DNA of 55,924 nucleotides. Source: Poronia punctata. Taxonomy: Eukaryota; Ascomycota; Sordariomycetes; Xylariales; Xylariaceae. The notes below the pieces were generated by a model that did no database searches, was not told where the DNA came from, and saw nothing but the letters and a program-made list of their open reading frames with translations. The position numbers were made by a program, and so were the translations under genes. Where the stretch lies: assembly GCA_022579005.1 (NCBI GenBank), contig MU401687.1, positions 1-55,924 on the forward strand, given 5' to 3'. Position 1 is the first letter of the stretch. Each line of letters begins with the position of its first letter. Below are positions 24,501 through 37,238 of this stretch, piece by piece.

Positions 24501-24780
24501 TACCGTCGACCGGCGACGCGTAGGACTCCCACGATCCATCTTCAAGCTGACTGTCCACTATAAACCAGAAACATTCGGGGAATAACCAAGTAGATTCCAA
24601 ATCCCTCTTATCCTTCTCGGTTCCAGGCTTCCAGACCATTGAAACCCAAGCGGTATCGTAGATCGAAGCCGTCATGGACCCAAACCCCGTGTCCGACGAG
24701 CATTGCTCAGCAAGTGAGTTCAGCAAAGCCGTGGCTCGATTCTGGACGTCGGGAAGATGACCCTGCTTATCCCCCTCCAT
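21550..24780 (-). CDS. Bifunctional diterpene cyclase (copalyl diphosphate synthase / kaurene synthase type)
   Basis: Core enzyme of the cluster: GGPP is protonated and cyclised to a copalyl-type diphosphate (class II), then ionised and cyclised again (class I). Four exons (24780-23953, 23851-23740, 23675-23395, 23316-21550) join in frame to 995 residues, the usual size of fungal CPS/KS. Conserved features in order: SIYDTAW (39-45), LFPECF, DGSW, GDWSVPCAW, the class II loop VGFAPSSVPDADDTARTI with DADD at 320-323, QKDNGSWGDMCEQTAYN, a class I position D-Y-Y-V-E at 664-668, and NDWGSMSRD (894-902) running into NNLNSVNFPEF. The DDxxD/E second acid is Tyr here, while the metal-binding first Asp and last Glu remain. 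An insertion with a Gln run and an Asn/Asp/Gly-rich stretch sits at about 768-808. There is no signal peptide, so it is probably cytosolic. The product skeleton (kaurane, pimarane, aphidicolane or other) cannot be decided. Confidence 0.95.
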
Positions 24781-27014
24781 CGCCGCGGTAGGATAGTCAA
24801 GCAGCTTCTACAGTTTTCCCCAAAAAAATAATAATGCAATTGAAACTTTAATTGGGTATAAAAATACTTAGACTGGGGGGTATACACCTCCTTGGCCGGT
24901 ATTATACTCGTAGCTGTGCTCAGTATTTCTACTTTAGGTACTTTACCAGTATTTCAGTCGGATGAAATAGATGACGAACAGCACAATCATTTATTAGTGA
25001 CCGTTTGATCTACTTTTGCCCTAGCGCCCTGCAAAAGGTTGGCTCCTTCCCCGGGGCTAGGTTTTTCTTGGTCGCTCACTTCCATCTCCCACCAGGTTGG
25101 AACTGCCCTAACCTCGAGACCGAAGCTTTGTCTAAAATGGCGGGATTGTTTTAATGTAAAGTTTTGTCTGAAGTGACCTTTACTAGTAGTAACATTCCGC
25201 TGGTTTTGCATAATCGCTTTTTAAACCTTTTCCAATCCTACCTTGCGGCGTATGAAAACGCTCATGATATTCCCCCCAAAACCCCCAAACAAGGGTTAGA
25301 GCCGCAGTAGACTGAATCCTCCAATAACCATATCGATACCGAGTACGCTCTGCGGAACTCATAGATAAACCTTCCACAGGGATGTTTTTTGCACAAGCGG
25401 GAATCAATTTCCGGGGTCGTAATTACCTGATATGACCCATCAAGTTGATGATCCTCCACAAGTGCCACAGGCACGGGCGCAATTGATCTACGGTCGACTA
25501 CCGTTGAGATGGGCGAGTGGGTGTGATGGGTTGCTCTAGGTTAGGGAGGTCCACGCATATTGTGTATGTGTGGTAATACCCGTTTTCTGCTACGGGATAC
25601 ATGCGGGCCAATACTTGTTCTGGTCGATATCACCGACGTATCAAGAGTGTCAAGCTTAGAGAGGCCGGTATAGCACCGTGGTTAGGCACTGAGGCACTCC
25701 TCCACGATGAGGAATAAACCCCAAGTTCACCGAGTACCACCTACTGTTAGTACATGAACGAGTCGTTACCTCAACGACATATACATATGCATGTGAGATC
25801 GAGTTGGTCTTTCCCCGACTTGCTTACATGACATCTCTGAACAGTATGAGCGGTCGTGTAACAATGTAACTCCCTCGTTATTACCTACTCGAGTGGTTCC
25901 TTCTTCCGCCACTCCGTGACGGCCTGCAGGGTACTTATCAGCCAAGCCTTATAATATGGGTCCGTATTCCTTGAAGTCCGACCGGGGATCTAAGATACAA
26001 TTGGACACATTGCGAGATGGTACACAGTGCTGCACATAACTTTCAGACACCGTACAGTACTAGAAGTACTTGTGAAAGTACAACAAGTACATACTCGTAC
26101 TCCAAAGTGGTTGCTTACGAGCCAAGGCGGGCGGAAGTACGTGTACTGCAAGTTGATTATATCTTGAAGATGAAATACTTGCCGACCCCGCCATTTCCAC
26201 TCAACGCTCACCAAACACTCAGGATGAAAAAGTCGGGCCCGAGCTGTTCCGCATAACATGTATTATACCTTCATCCCACCGAGTACCTGAGGAGGAAGCC
26301 CCAAGTGGAATTATGCATGCAGTACGCGCAGGTTTGTGCATGTGTTGCCGTTCCGAAAGACATCCAAGTTGCACAACAGACCGTGGGGGGTTCTACCTAG
26401 GTATTATACCTAGGTGTGGCACAGCGGTACGGTACCTAGGCGACTGTTGTACAGCAGAGGAGGTCCGGCACGGCCAATCCCCCGAACGCGACCCCGGACT
26501 CTTGAGACCTTGCTACGATGGCATCTTGGCTAACCGAAGTTCGCTAATCAGGCAATGATATAAAACCTGTTAGAAAAATGTCCTCTACTAGTAACATGCA
26601 GGTCAGCGGCGTTTGCAGGTTGTGATTCGTTCGTTGCATGCCGACTTGTAGGTCATCGTCGTTGAAATAAACGGACACCGTGCGCTTCCCGCAAACGTGG
26701 GGAGGGCACACTGTAGGGCTCGGATCGCCTGGAATGCCCGCGGCCCGCCCACATTCACCTAGGTAGGCACTTGCTGTTGCCTACGTACGCTGTGATAGTC
26801 CAATGTGGGTTGCCCGCGATGGAGGGGATGGAGGGGGATGGAGGGGCCGAAACATTCTGATGACGGTCGTCGGGGCTAGAAATATGTTCCCCAGCTTTGC
26901 TAGTCTCACGGAAAGACAGCATTTGATTTCAGCCTCCTTGACCTAGTCAAACTTAACCTTCTTCACCTTACCCGCCTTCACGAGATTCGACGGCCCATAA
27001 CGACATAATCAACC
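24781..27014. promoter_or_regulatory. Divergent promoter region, cyclase / methyltransferase
   Basis: 2.2 kb between the two divergent pathway genes. TA-rich words (TATAAAAATAC near 24857) lie about 80 bp upstream of the cyclase ATG. CCTAGGT palindromes cluster at 26392-26440. A minus-strand stretch at 24987-25474 has coding-like pieces in several frames but no complete gene. Confidence 0.4.
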
Positions 27015-28122
27015 ATGTCCTCAGACCAGAAAGACAGCTACGTCTTTACTCGAGACATCCTCGACAATGCCAGGTTCGTGACCGCGTCCCTAGTGCCACC
27101 GGCAACTTCCGAGCCTGTTTGATTTCTGACGTGGCTTTAATCACGATGCAGACTTAACTTGATGCACTACCTCTGGACGAGGAGTTCCGGATTCGTAATC
27201 CATCCCAAGATTCCCGTCGACAAACCAGACCTACACGTCGCCGATGTTGGCGCCGGCACTGGGTTAGTGAATATCTCCAATATTATATAAAAACATATCA
27301 ACTGATTCTCTACATTCAAGAGCTTTCCTATGCGACATCAGCGAGACACTCCCCAAGTCCGCCAAGCTCTACGGTCTAGATATCTCCTTGGATGCCTTGC
27401 CCCCTCAGGGGTTCCTGCCTTCTAATGTGACACTCCGAACATGGGATGTGCGGACGCCGGTTCCCGAGGACCTCGTCGGTCTGTTCGACATCGTTCACAT
27501 CCGCTTCTTTATCTTTGTATTGTTGAGGGATGAAGTTCCTGGAGTTATGGAGAAACTTGTTAAGCTACTCAGTATGATGACCCCTTTTTTATTTCTGTCG
27601 GGACGTCATGGAGACGTGCCGGCTTCGATTCGGCACATCAAGTCGTGCCTGCGGTTGATCCCTCACCTCATCTTCTTGCTCATACGAATTCGTGAGGTCA
27701 CAATACTAATCAACTCGACGACAGAACCCGGCGGCTACCTCCAATGGGTCGACTCGGACAACACGAGCATGCGCTTCGAAAAGATGACACCCGAGAACTC
27801 GACCGAGAACCTAGTCAAACTGATGCAACTCCTCCAATCCCAGAGCACCCGACTAAAGCCCGACTGGGTGCCCGACCTACCGAAATTCTTCTCCGACAGC
27901 GGTCTAGTAGACGTGGATGGAGTCGCGCAGAAGACGCCCCCCCACCACGCCTTCATGATGCACGAGAGCGGCCTGATGATGCACGACCTCATCGCGCGCA
28001 AGACGCAGAACTCGGAGATGGCGGCCGGGCTCAGACAGATCCTACCTCTTGCTGTCGAGGAGACGAGAAAGGGTGCTTACATCACTACTGATCGTCATAC
28101 CATTATTGGAAGAAAGCCCTGA
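27015..28122 (+). CDS. Class I SAM-dependent methyltransferase
   Basis: Predicted soluble methyltransferase using S-adenosylmethionine. Its target could be a hydroxyl or carboxyl of the diterpenoid (inference). Four exons (27015-27073, 27152-27262, 27321-27571, 27725-28122) join in frame to 272 residues starting MSSDQKDSYVFTRDILD. The glycine-rich SAM loop is split by intron 2 and reads HVADVGAGTGAFLCDI. It is followed by YGLDIS (motif II acid), FDIVHIRFF (motif IV) and LLKPGGYLQWVDSD (motifs V-VI) across intron 3. Intron 3 (27572-27724) is 153 nt and free of stops, so unspliced message would encode 51 extra residues. The protein resembles fungal secondary-metabolism methyltransferases more than LaeA, since it lacks a long N-terminal extension. 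It is divergent from the cyclase. Confidence 0.87.
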
Positions 28123-29111
28123 GGATGATAACCTAGGTTAGGTAGATGTGGATGTATTAATTTTTTCGGCCCTACATTTGGCCGACAGATAATCGAAACA
28201 ATTACATCGGTTAACAAACAATTCACATGGAGCTCCTACTTACTTGCTTACTCCCATAATGAGAGAGTCCATTGTATCGCTTGCGTCCAGACAAAAGTTT
28301 CTATCGGGACCGAGGACTCAACGGGCCAAGAGGAGACCCGGCAAAAAATTAAGCCGACAAGAGAAGAAAAGAAGAAGAAAAAGACGTACCTACACGTAAG
28401 GTGTGATTTTGATTCTGTTGGTTTTAAAAACAGAAACAGAAAAAAACAGGGACTTGCGCAGCTCGGTTGAGAAGCCTAAAAAGGTAGGTTGGCTGCGACG
28501 AAGTTTGTTTCAATAGGTAATCCCCTTGTAAAAAAATTGACGACTGGGACCAACCAACATTGTAGGTAGGTAATTAGAAGCTGGCCGGATTTCTATTTAT
28601 TTATTTATTTTTACATATCCATATGATATACTCGTACGTATAATACCTACCTACTCGTTAAAAAAAAAAAAAGCGCAACGTTTTATGTAACCCTAGTAGG
28701 GCCTAGGTTAGATATGTCAAGGTTATCTCGTAAGATATGATGGGCTGGCTGCGTGATCGATTATCTATCTGTATTCCTTTCGTCGATCAGATCAGAAGAA
28801 CCAACTTTGAACTCTTTGAGTTCTATGCATGCCATGCAATGTTATATCCAACGTAAGCTGAATACCTAGCCATAGGTATCATACATGTACATGATGTATG
28901 CATATTTGTAAGCGCATCTAATAAGTAAGTACCTAGGCAAGGTGAGTCTCTGTTGGAGTAGGTACGACTCACGAGGTCGGAGGTTTTCTACTCGTAGGAC
29001 CAAGCGACGCTACACGGCACCTGGCGGGGGATTTTATGTATACGGTACCTTGGCAAAGGAGTTTTTCACCTATCACGGACGGTTGCCACGGTACTTTGTT
29101 CGTTAAAAGTG

Positions 29112-29142
29112 TTCTTCTTCTTCTTCTTCTTCTTCTTCTTCT
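29112..29142. repeat. TTC trinucleotide repeat
   Basis: About ten uninterrupted TTC units in intergenic DNA. Confidence 0.9.
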
Positions 29143-29418
29143 CCTTTCTAAACTAAACCCCATCCATCATTAGCAACCTTGACCAAGACTTTACGAGTAG
29201 ACTATAGTTGATTTAGGTATAGTCCGTCCGTTCCGCCATTGACAATCCCTTCTACATGCGGAATTTCTTTTTGCTCTCCATGCAACCTTCTTGATCTGAT
29301 TCGCCCTAGATAGTGTTTTCATTGGTCTGTCTGAACAGGGGAAGGAAGCGTATTGCGAGAATCCCCGGTGGGATTCCGGATTGGTAGGGTAGCATTCTGT
29401 TGTAACTTGTTGTGTCAA

Positions 29419-29442
29419 GTGTGTGTGTGTGTGTGTGTGTGT
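29419..29442. repeat. GT dinucleotide repeat
   Basis: About twelve GT units in intergenic DNA. Confidence 0.9.
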
Positions 29443-30552
29443 TATTTTCGCTAGGCAAGGAATCAGGAATCCTACGAGTGATTAGGTATCTCTGCAAGAC
29501 CCTTTTTGCTTTCTTTTCTCAAATTGTTAACAAATGTCTCGAAGAAAAGATTTGATGTTGTGTAGAATGTGGATAGGTATGTAGTTAGGAGTCTATGTAA
29601 GTTTCATCGTTTGTTTGTTTTGTAGTAGGTTAGGTAAATTCTTTTCTAATAATAACTGATTTTCTTGATCGGTCGGTTATAATCGTGGGTCTATTCTATT
29701 CATCAACTAGGTACTTCCTATTTAGATAGGTAGGTAGGTGATGGGGGAGAGTTTCTATTCGGCGTAACCGATCAAGTAAAGCTCATAGGTACCATTTTGT
29801 TTTGTCTTTTTACGTTATGATATCTCCTGGTCTATAATCCATAATATCTCCGTAGTCCAAGATCGTAGATTGTACGTATAGGTAGTGGCGTGAGTTTGAA
29901 GAAAATGGGGGATTCAACCCCAGAACCCTTCAAGGGCAATATCATGGAACAAACGGATTACCAAAACCCTGGCGAACAAAATTCTCCAGATCCGATGCAA
30001 CTTTAGAGCTGACCTGAAACCTTGCAAGACCTTTGCATAAAGAAGAAGCGTGTGCGTGCGTGCATTTTCCCCATGGCCATGTGCTTCAGTGTAGGTACTG
30101 TAAATAGGTAGGGTAAAATTGCACAGGATCGACCCTCTCTCCTCTTTCGGACAGCCTAGACTTTTTTGTTTCCCCCTCGAGAAAGTTGACAAGGTGGGAA
30201 AATCCCACCACGCATCCCAGATTTCAGATCCTAACCCGTTAACACGTTCCATTGAAGGCAAAAACGTGGTCGGGCGCCATCCATCTCTCTCCAAAACTCC
30301 ACGAACTCTTTTTTTTTTCACATCTTGAAATACTTTAACCCCTCTTCAACCCACCAAGATTTTCTCACGTCAGCTTCTTTTGAACTTTATTGGTTCATTT
30401 CGGTTGGGTGTTTTTTTTTCGATGTGTGTGGTATAGAAGTTTAGGATATATTTCTTTTTTTGTTTTCTTGGGTTCGGGGAACTCAACCGCTTTTAATTTG
30501 TACATCACTCATCTGGCCTGAACGAGACCTCTTTTTTTTTCCCTTCCGAACA

Positions 30553-32190
30553 ATGTACACGCCGTATCCGAGGGCGGCTGCGGCGGCGCCAGCGCCAGCA
30601 AAGGCGGGGGACGAGCGACCTCTTTCTGCCATCACGACCGGTCTGGTGGTGGTATCCGTCGTCTTTCCCATCCTCTCGGCCATTTCGATCTATCTCCGAT
30701 TCTACGTCCGTCGGAGGAGTCCGCGCGAGTTTGCTTGGGATGATATCTGGTTATGCGTTGCCTGGGTAAATACACTTCAATCTTTTTGATTCGCGAGAAG
30801 AGGAACAAAAAAAAGACGGCAATTGTTATGGAATACTTATAAAAGAAAAGACGCTATTTCTAACAAGTTTTGTGTCGACTATTTTAGTTATCTACTCTCG
30901 CCATCGCCATCCTGGTTTGGGCTTGCGCCGGAATTTCCGGTATAGATCACTATACCGTAGATACGAAGAAGGGAAATTTCGTAACGAGTCTGGTTAGTTT
31001 TTCTTGTCGTCTTCCCCCCTTTTCCACGACATCGGGCATAAGTTATTAATGTTTTTAAATATATATATATATATAGTTGATCTTGGTCAGCTCCATCATC
31101 ATCCAACTACCTCTAGCCGCAGTCAAGGTATCAATCTTGCTCTTCTACCGACGAGTTTTCCCCACGAGGAAATTCCGAATCTGTGTCTGGGTCGCCATTG
31201 CTGTTATCACGATATGGGCAATCATCTTCTTCTTCGTAAGTACCTACTTACTTTACCTACCTACACACTACCACCCCCAAAAGTCCGAGATGATGATTAA
31301 ACTGACTTTGGCCGGAATACTAGCTCGTCTTGTTCCAAAAGCGCTGGTTCTCCGACTTACTCAACGGCACGGGCGAATGGTTACTCGATTCCCCCACGGT
31401 CGGATTGGCCCAGGTCGGGACGAGTATCGCGTTGGATCTCATCGTCTTGACTTTCCCCCTGCCCGTCATCTTTAGTCTCAAGATGAACAACACGCGCAAG
31501 ATTGCCGTCGCCCTGATCTTTTGGCTTGGTGCCTTGTAAGTTCATTATATCCCTCCTTGGGTAGGTAAATGACCGCGCCGTACTAAACACATTGTGTTTT
31601 AGCTGCGTCGTGACTGCTATTGTCCGATTGGTATATCTGAATAGATCTATTCGGGAGATTACCGAAGATCACGGACGCGTCTGTACGTATTTTACTTTTA
31701 TCTACCTACCTCGTCTATTTTCATTTCGCCTACCGGTTAAAAAAAAGGGGGGGAAAGAAATACTAACGTCTTAAAACTTCCAAACATAGACCTCCAAAGC
31801 AGCATCTTCATCTGGAAAATGATCGAACCCAACGTATCCATCATTGCCGCCAACCTCCCGTTATACGGCCCCTTACTCAAGGGCGGTCGCGGACCCGAAT
31901 CCATCGTCCGATCCGTCCGATCCGTCCTCAGTCTCGGCAGCAGTCGCAGCAATCACTCGAAGAGCTCGCGATCGGCCAAGAGCAAGCGGGACAACGGCAT
32001 CGAGGACGTCTCCCTCGTCGGTTCGGCGGCCGGTGGTGGTCATCAGCAGTGGCCTGGGAAGGGACAGCAGGAGGCTCAATGCGTCGCGGGCAAGACGAGT
32101 GAGGATATCGAGTTGGATTCGATAGATCATCACCGCGGTCTCGGAGGAGGTATAGAGGTTAGACATGGGGTTTCGGTGGTTACGAGCTAG
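30553..32190 (+). CDS. PTH11/rhodopsin-like seven-helix membrane protein 1
   Basis: Fungal integral membrane protein of the rhodopsin-domain (PTH11-like) family, several of which are considered GPCR-like sensors. Six exons (30553-30765, 30888-30992, 31077-31235, 31324-31535, 31603-31682, 31790-32190) join in frame to 389 residues. There is no CFEM domain; the protein starts with an Ala/Pro-rich tail. Helices include GLVVVSVVFPILSAISIYLR, then a basic loop and the family-typical DDIWLCVAW. Later ones are VKVSILLFYRRVFPT, VGTSIALDLIVLTFPLPVIF, KIAVALIFWLGALCVVTAIVRLVYL and EPNVSIIAANLPLYGPL. The cytoplasmic tail is Ser/Arg-rich. Exons 2-5 are 105, 159, 212 and 80 nt, exactly matching PTH11-like gene 2 at 39.4-40.9 kb. 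It lies between the methyltransferase and the DHA2 exporter. Confidence 0.9.
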
Positions 32191-33857
32191 GTTAAGGTGA
32201 ACGAAGTGGGAAGAAAAGATCTATGATTGAATTTGCTTGCTATATTTACTACATATACCCTATGGTTGTCGGAAGGAAGGAAAGAAGGGAAGGGAAAGGG
32301 GAGAGAAAGAGGGCGATGTTGTATATGAATCTCTATCTACATATTTATCTAACCTAACTAACTAATCAGAATTGGCATATTATATTGCAATCAAACTGTA
32401 TATTCTGCATTTTTCTTGTCCATATACTGACAATATCGTGATTTCAATTATTGACTTCTTCCTAATCTCTTTCTCACCAAGTATATGTTGTCGATGATGA
32501 AACAAGATGGAGTGGGTAAAGGTACGATTAGAGTAGAGTAACCTAGGACTAAACCGTTGGAAGGATCGTGACGTGCAGATTTTACTTACGGTGGGCGGGA
32601 TGAGACCACACTTCCCCTTTCCTTCCTTCCTTCATTCCTTTATTACCACCCACCTTTAATGTCACCGAAAGATGAAAAAAAGAAAGGGGTAAAAGAAGTC
32701 ATGGAAACTTCTCTTGTCTGATCTTGTCTACCTGTAACCTACCTATCTGTTTTAATTGTTACGTTGCAACTTTGTTTTACTTCATGTACCTGGCTTTGAG
32801 AAATCAAACCTCCAGGCCGCACAGGATGTCATTGGTCATCTTGCGGAATTCTTTGCGAGTTTATAGGATGTGTACCTACTTGTAATACGTGTGCGTGTAC
32901 GTGTAATTGAAATAACGATTTACGCACGCCTCTCTGTCAGAACTTTTATGCAAGTCATCCATCCCGAATTCCCGTCGCGTTTCACAGAGTACAAGGTATA
33001 GATAAGATATAGCCCTACAGATGTGATAGAAGCCATTTGAAATACCTAGGTTAGTACCTTTCTCAGTGTTGACCTTGAAAACTCTCTAGAACCTCTGCGG
33101 GTGGCTTGGCTTGAAAGGAAGCAAGAAATATCCGGTAGGAGTTTGAAACTGTAGGTATATTGCGAACTCGGCAACGGGATTGGATTAATCTTTTTACTCA
33201 AGACATACCATAACTTCTGGGAATGACATTCCTAGCTACGTCATTCTTTCCCATCCTGAAGACCAGACGAGATACTTACAAGTTATGTAGTCTTTGACAG
33301 ATCTAGCCAAGACAGAATATGAATGGCAGCAAAAGGTCATCTAAGGCAAGATTAAGGCACCGAGGGCATGAATGATACTAAGGGTCATTCAAGAACAGGT
33401 AGGTACCTACAAGACGACACATGATATGTTGACACTTGATACTTTCCGTAGAAGAACTACCTAGGTGTCGTTTACGGTAAGCAAAGGCAGGCTACAAGAG
33501 GTCGTGGACATGTTCATTCGGGGACTTCAAGAGAAAGAGAAGGTATTTGGACCTGAAATGCCGTGGATATTTACTTGCACACGCTTCAGGCCATGATACT
33601 CGGGGACATCTACAGCAGAATATCTACTTTGAAAAACTCTCCATTACTTCTCCTACACATCACTACCTATTACATATGAGAACAAGAAGATTAGATGATG
33701 GTGATGGTATATACCGTAGGTACCTACTTAGGTATTATTAAGGTAGTTATGCGATTACCTAGGCAAGGGCTATATAGAGTGAGATATGAAACCCTCAATT
33801 CAATCTTGTTTTTTTGAAACAGATAATAAACAGGCAAAAATTACATCCATCTCTAGA
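32191..33857. other. Convergent intergenic region
   Basis: 1.7 kb between the 3' ends of PTH11-like gene 1 and the DHA2 exporter. CCTAGG/TAGGTACCTA words are frequent (for example 33716-33760). No gene was seen. Confidence 0.5.
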
Positions 33858-36138
33858 TTAGGCCTTGTCTGTCGTCTCCTCATCTCTCTGTTGGTGTGCC
33901 GTCTTGGTGGATATCCACGTACAACCACAGACTAAGAAGAATGAGATGACGGGAGCAGCAGCAGTCAGGTACTAGTTAAAACGTTAGTCCGAACAGGAAT
34001 TCACCATGGAAGAGCATAAAAGAGAGTAGGTAGGTAGGGCAGGGGGGAAATAAAAACTTACAAAAACTTGAGTGATGGATTTCCCATAGCCCTCGATAAC
34101 AGCGGGGTAATCGTTCTCGCCAACGACTGTAGCGATATTCCTCGCGCCCACCCGGATAATCTCGTCAATGGTGTCCTTCGACACGAGGGGCGAGAGGTTG
34201 CTGAATAGTCGGTTCTGGAATATGAGCTGGCCTACGGCGAGGAAGACGGAACAGCTGATGGATATGACTGTTAAGAGTGTGGATGAACCGATGGGGACGA
34301 GTTCTTTCGGCATGGAGGATTGCAATGCGATATGGACCTGTTATTTTTCATATTAGTAAGAAAGTGCGGATTATCGAGAAAAAGGGGGGGAGAGCATACC
34401 ATAGCTGTCGCTAGGGAATATCCCACACCTCCGAATATCTGATACCCGATCAAATGACCTAGTGATATGCTCGGATAGATGGTAGATAATAACCCGCCGC
34501 CCAAAGCAGCGAATGCCTCGGCAACGAGAAGGAAGGGATTCCAATATCCCACCTGCATCACGAGCGCCGAGCCTATAAAGGCAGCAAGCACGTCGGAAAT
34601 GACTGTTGGCAGATACAGTGTGCCACTTTCCAACGGACCGACTCCCAATACTGTCTGGAACCAGATAGGAAGCCAGTAAATGACGGACTGGAAGGGACCA
34701 TTTATAAAGAATGCGCTCGCGCATATCAACCCGATGTTACGATGGCTGCTAAACACCTTGGGCGGGATGAGCGCATCATCGTCCATGCGCAGCTGCCAAG
34801 GGACAAAGAGGGCAAAAGTCACCACTGCGCCAACAAGAAGTCCGACGACGACGGACGAGTTCCACGCGAACTCGACGCCGCCCCATTGCAGAGCGAGGAG
34901 AAGCATGGTGACTGCGCCGGCGAAGAGCGCGAATCCGATGCCGTCGAGGGATTTCATCTTCTGCGCGAACCGCACCTTCTGCGTCTCGGCCGGGTTCAGC
35001 CGTAAGAGCACCAGACAGGCGAGACCGGAGAGGCCGCCGATAGGCAGGTTGATCCAGAAACACCATCGCCACGTCACGCGCTGGGTGAATGCGCCGCCGA
35101 TGATGGGGCCGATGATGCTGGCTATGGCGAAGGTCGAGTTGATCGTCCCCGTGAAGATGGATCGTTTATGTAAGGGTACGATGGCTGTGAGGATGGCGAA
35201 GCCGCCGGCGAAGATGCCCGACGCGCCGACTCCGGCTATCACCCTCCCCACTATCAAGGCATTGGATGAGGGCGCTAGGGCGCATACTAGGCTGCCGACC
35301 TCGAATAGGGCGAGATAGGAAAGATAGGTGTATTTCTTGGAGAAGAGGACAAATGTTTTGCCTGCTAGTGTTTGTGTCGTGCATCTGTTGGTTAGGTATT
35401 CCAACGTTAGTCTCTGAAGTCTGGACTAATAATACTTGTGACGCCATCTACATAGTCATGTCTAGGTAAACTAGACTAAGCTCAATCCAGGGGTATGAAC
35501 TCATTCTAACCGACACCCTTGTCCTTGATAGAATAGCATAGCACTAGGCAACCTTTCCCATCATATCCGAAGCTAAGCTTTACGCTAACCTCGGGATCGA
35601 TAGATTAGGTAGATGATAGACTTGGTATTACTCTCTCTGCCGGTGGGTGGGCGGTAGGTAGGAAAAGAAGGTAAGCACTTGTAAAAAAAAAAAAAATTGT
35701 ACTTACAATCCTAATTGGAAAGCAGCTCCGTACCAGCCTACATCCGAGATGGAGTTGAAGTCGGTTGTGATTTCGGGGATAGCAACAGCGATCAAGTTGA
35801 AGTCCTATACACTTTTTCGTGAGTCTTTTTTTTTCTACCAGAATACAACCGCTGAATAGGTAGAGATGGGGAAAAGGTTAAGAGTAGAGAAGAGAAGAGA
35901 AGAGAAGAGGACTTACCAACCCCACCAAGAAAGTGCAGAGACACAGAGCGGTATGGATAAGGATCAGTTTGGCTCCTCGAACTTCATTCTTTGGATCTAT
36001 CGAGTTATCGAAAATGACCGGTTCTCTTTCTTCTTTCGACTCGGGTGTTGGTGTCTCTATATTATTCTTTTCATTGCCTGCGCCTCCGCCTCCGCCTACG
36101 ACCTCTGACGACTGGTCTGGTTTCGTGTCTGCGCTCAT
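33858..36138 (-). CDS. MFS transporter, DHA2-type 14-helix exporter
   Basis: Drug:proton antiporter of the 14-helix DHA2 group, the class that commonly exports fungal secondary metabolites. Five exons (36138-35917, 35804-35707, 35384-34400, 34337-34062, 33971-33858) join in frame to 564 residues. The ATG at 36138 (MSADTKPDQSSEV) is used because the frame further upstream has no ATG. After a charged N-terminus of about 55 residues, helix 1 reads LVGLDFNLIAVAIPEITTDF, the start typical of DHA2. It is followed by VGWYGAAFQLGL, GRVIAGVGASGIFAGG, motif C SIIGPIIGGAFT and WRWCFWINLPIG. Hydrophobic segments continue to a short charged C-terminus from the last exon. It stands divergent from P450-B within the core, so export of the diterpenoid is a reasonable inference. 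Confidence 0.93.
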
Positions 36139-37238
36139 CTTGTTATTCCCATGCACCGGGGTGATAAAACGCAAGAAATGGATGATGAGAAGGTGTAAAA
36201 ACTTAAAAGGAGTTGGCAGAACCGAGGAAAAAAAGATTAAAGAGTAACCTACTACTAGGTATAAATTATCTACGAATAGGTTATAACATATTGGGTCCTA
36301 TCTCCGTCGCGGGTACGACGTTCTGATTTCGTCTACATGCCGGAGCCATACTTGAATCATATTTGGACGTAATGCCTAAAACCCTAGGTTAGGTTAACTT
36401 GACATACAGGGTGACAATTACTAATCCAGGTACGAGTACATCACATCACAAACATTGAAAAAACGAAAAAAAACCATGCAGGCAAGGGACGGGCCTTTAC
36501 CTACTGTCGGTATTACTTTTTCTCTGTGTGTAGGGTCATAGCTAGAAATCCGGTCCGACGATGCCACGTTGGGTAGCAGCGGCGGCTTGTCATGGAGGGG
36601 CACGTCTGCAGCGCCTGCAGGACTCTGCCTTGGACTAGTCTAGGTTAGGTAGATCATGTATGGTCGTACCTCCTCTAGTCTCGGCTATGTTGGAGATCCT
36701 CGTTGGAGAGAGGAAGTACCTATGTCAAGTCGCTTGGCAGCTTGGAAATCAGTCTATACTGTGTACAATCTGGTGTCGTCACCCAAATGTACAGATGTGT
36801 GCAGCTACCTACTGCACGGACTAAACTACATTAACGGTAGGTACATCTCGTCTCTTTTTTTCCACAACCATCACATCGGTATCTTTATCTTTCTACACAC
36901 CGTCATTCCGCATCCGTCCTATTCGCCCGCCAGTCCTGGACTCCTACCTATCGATCCCTCCTAGTTTGTCAGAACAGCACATCACATCGACCGGTTCGGT
37001 TCATCCAACCATGAACGCTAAAAGATATCCCTACGTTACACAGTAAGGTATATCTACATCCTATGCAGGAAGCGCATATGTAGATGTGATCAGTGACCAC
37101 CTGCAGGGTAATGTACTCGTACCTAAAGCCTAGAGGTGATAAAATGGCACACAATCAATCAGATTGATTTCACATTCTGAAATGGTCTTTCTCATACTTT
37201 GTACTTCTTCTATCAGACAAAAGACTTAAGTGATCAAG
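36139..37238. promoter_or_regulatory. Divergent promoter region, DHA2 exporter / P450-B
   Basis: 1.1 kb between two divergent cluster genes, without a coding signal. It contains repeated CCTAGGTTAGGT-type words (around 36385 and 36640). Co-regulation of exporter and oxidase from this region is inferred. Confidence 0.4.

Larger units (their letters stand above)
28123..30552. other. Long intergenic region with simple repeats
   Basis: 2.4 kb without a supported gene. It holds a TTC run, a GT run and many TAGGTA/CCTAGG words. It contains the promoter of PTH11-like gene 1; the last 130 bp before the ATG are T-rich. Confidence 0.5.

Noticed and set aside
25660..25750. tRNA-like stretch (GCCGGTATAGCACCGTGGTTAG)
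   Set aside because: It has an A-box-like start but no acceptable B box (GGTTCRANNCC) and no acceptor-stem pairing.
29107..29442. TTC and GT arrays as a possible CRISPR-like array
   Set aside because: Plain microsatellites without spacers, in a eukaryotic genome.
34680..35318. 212-residue plus-strand frame
   Set aside because: Antisense shadow of exon 3 of the DHA2 exporter, which carries clear transporter motifs.
36139..36174. Upstream extension of the DHA2 exporter to 36174
   Set aside because: That position is TTG, not ATG; the first ATG in frame is at 36138.
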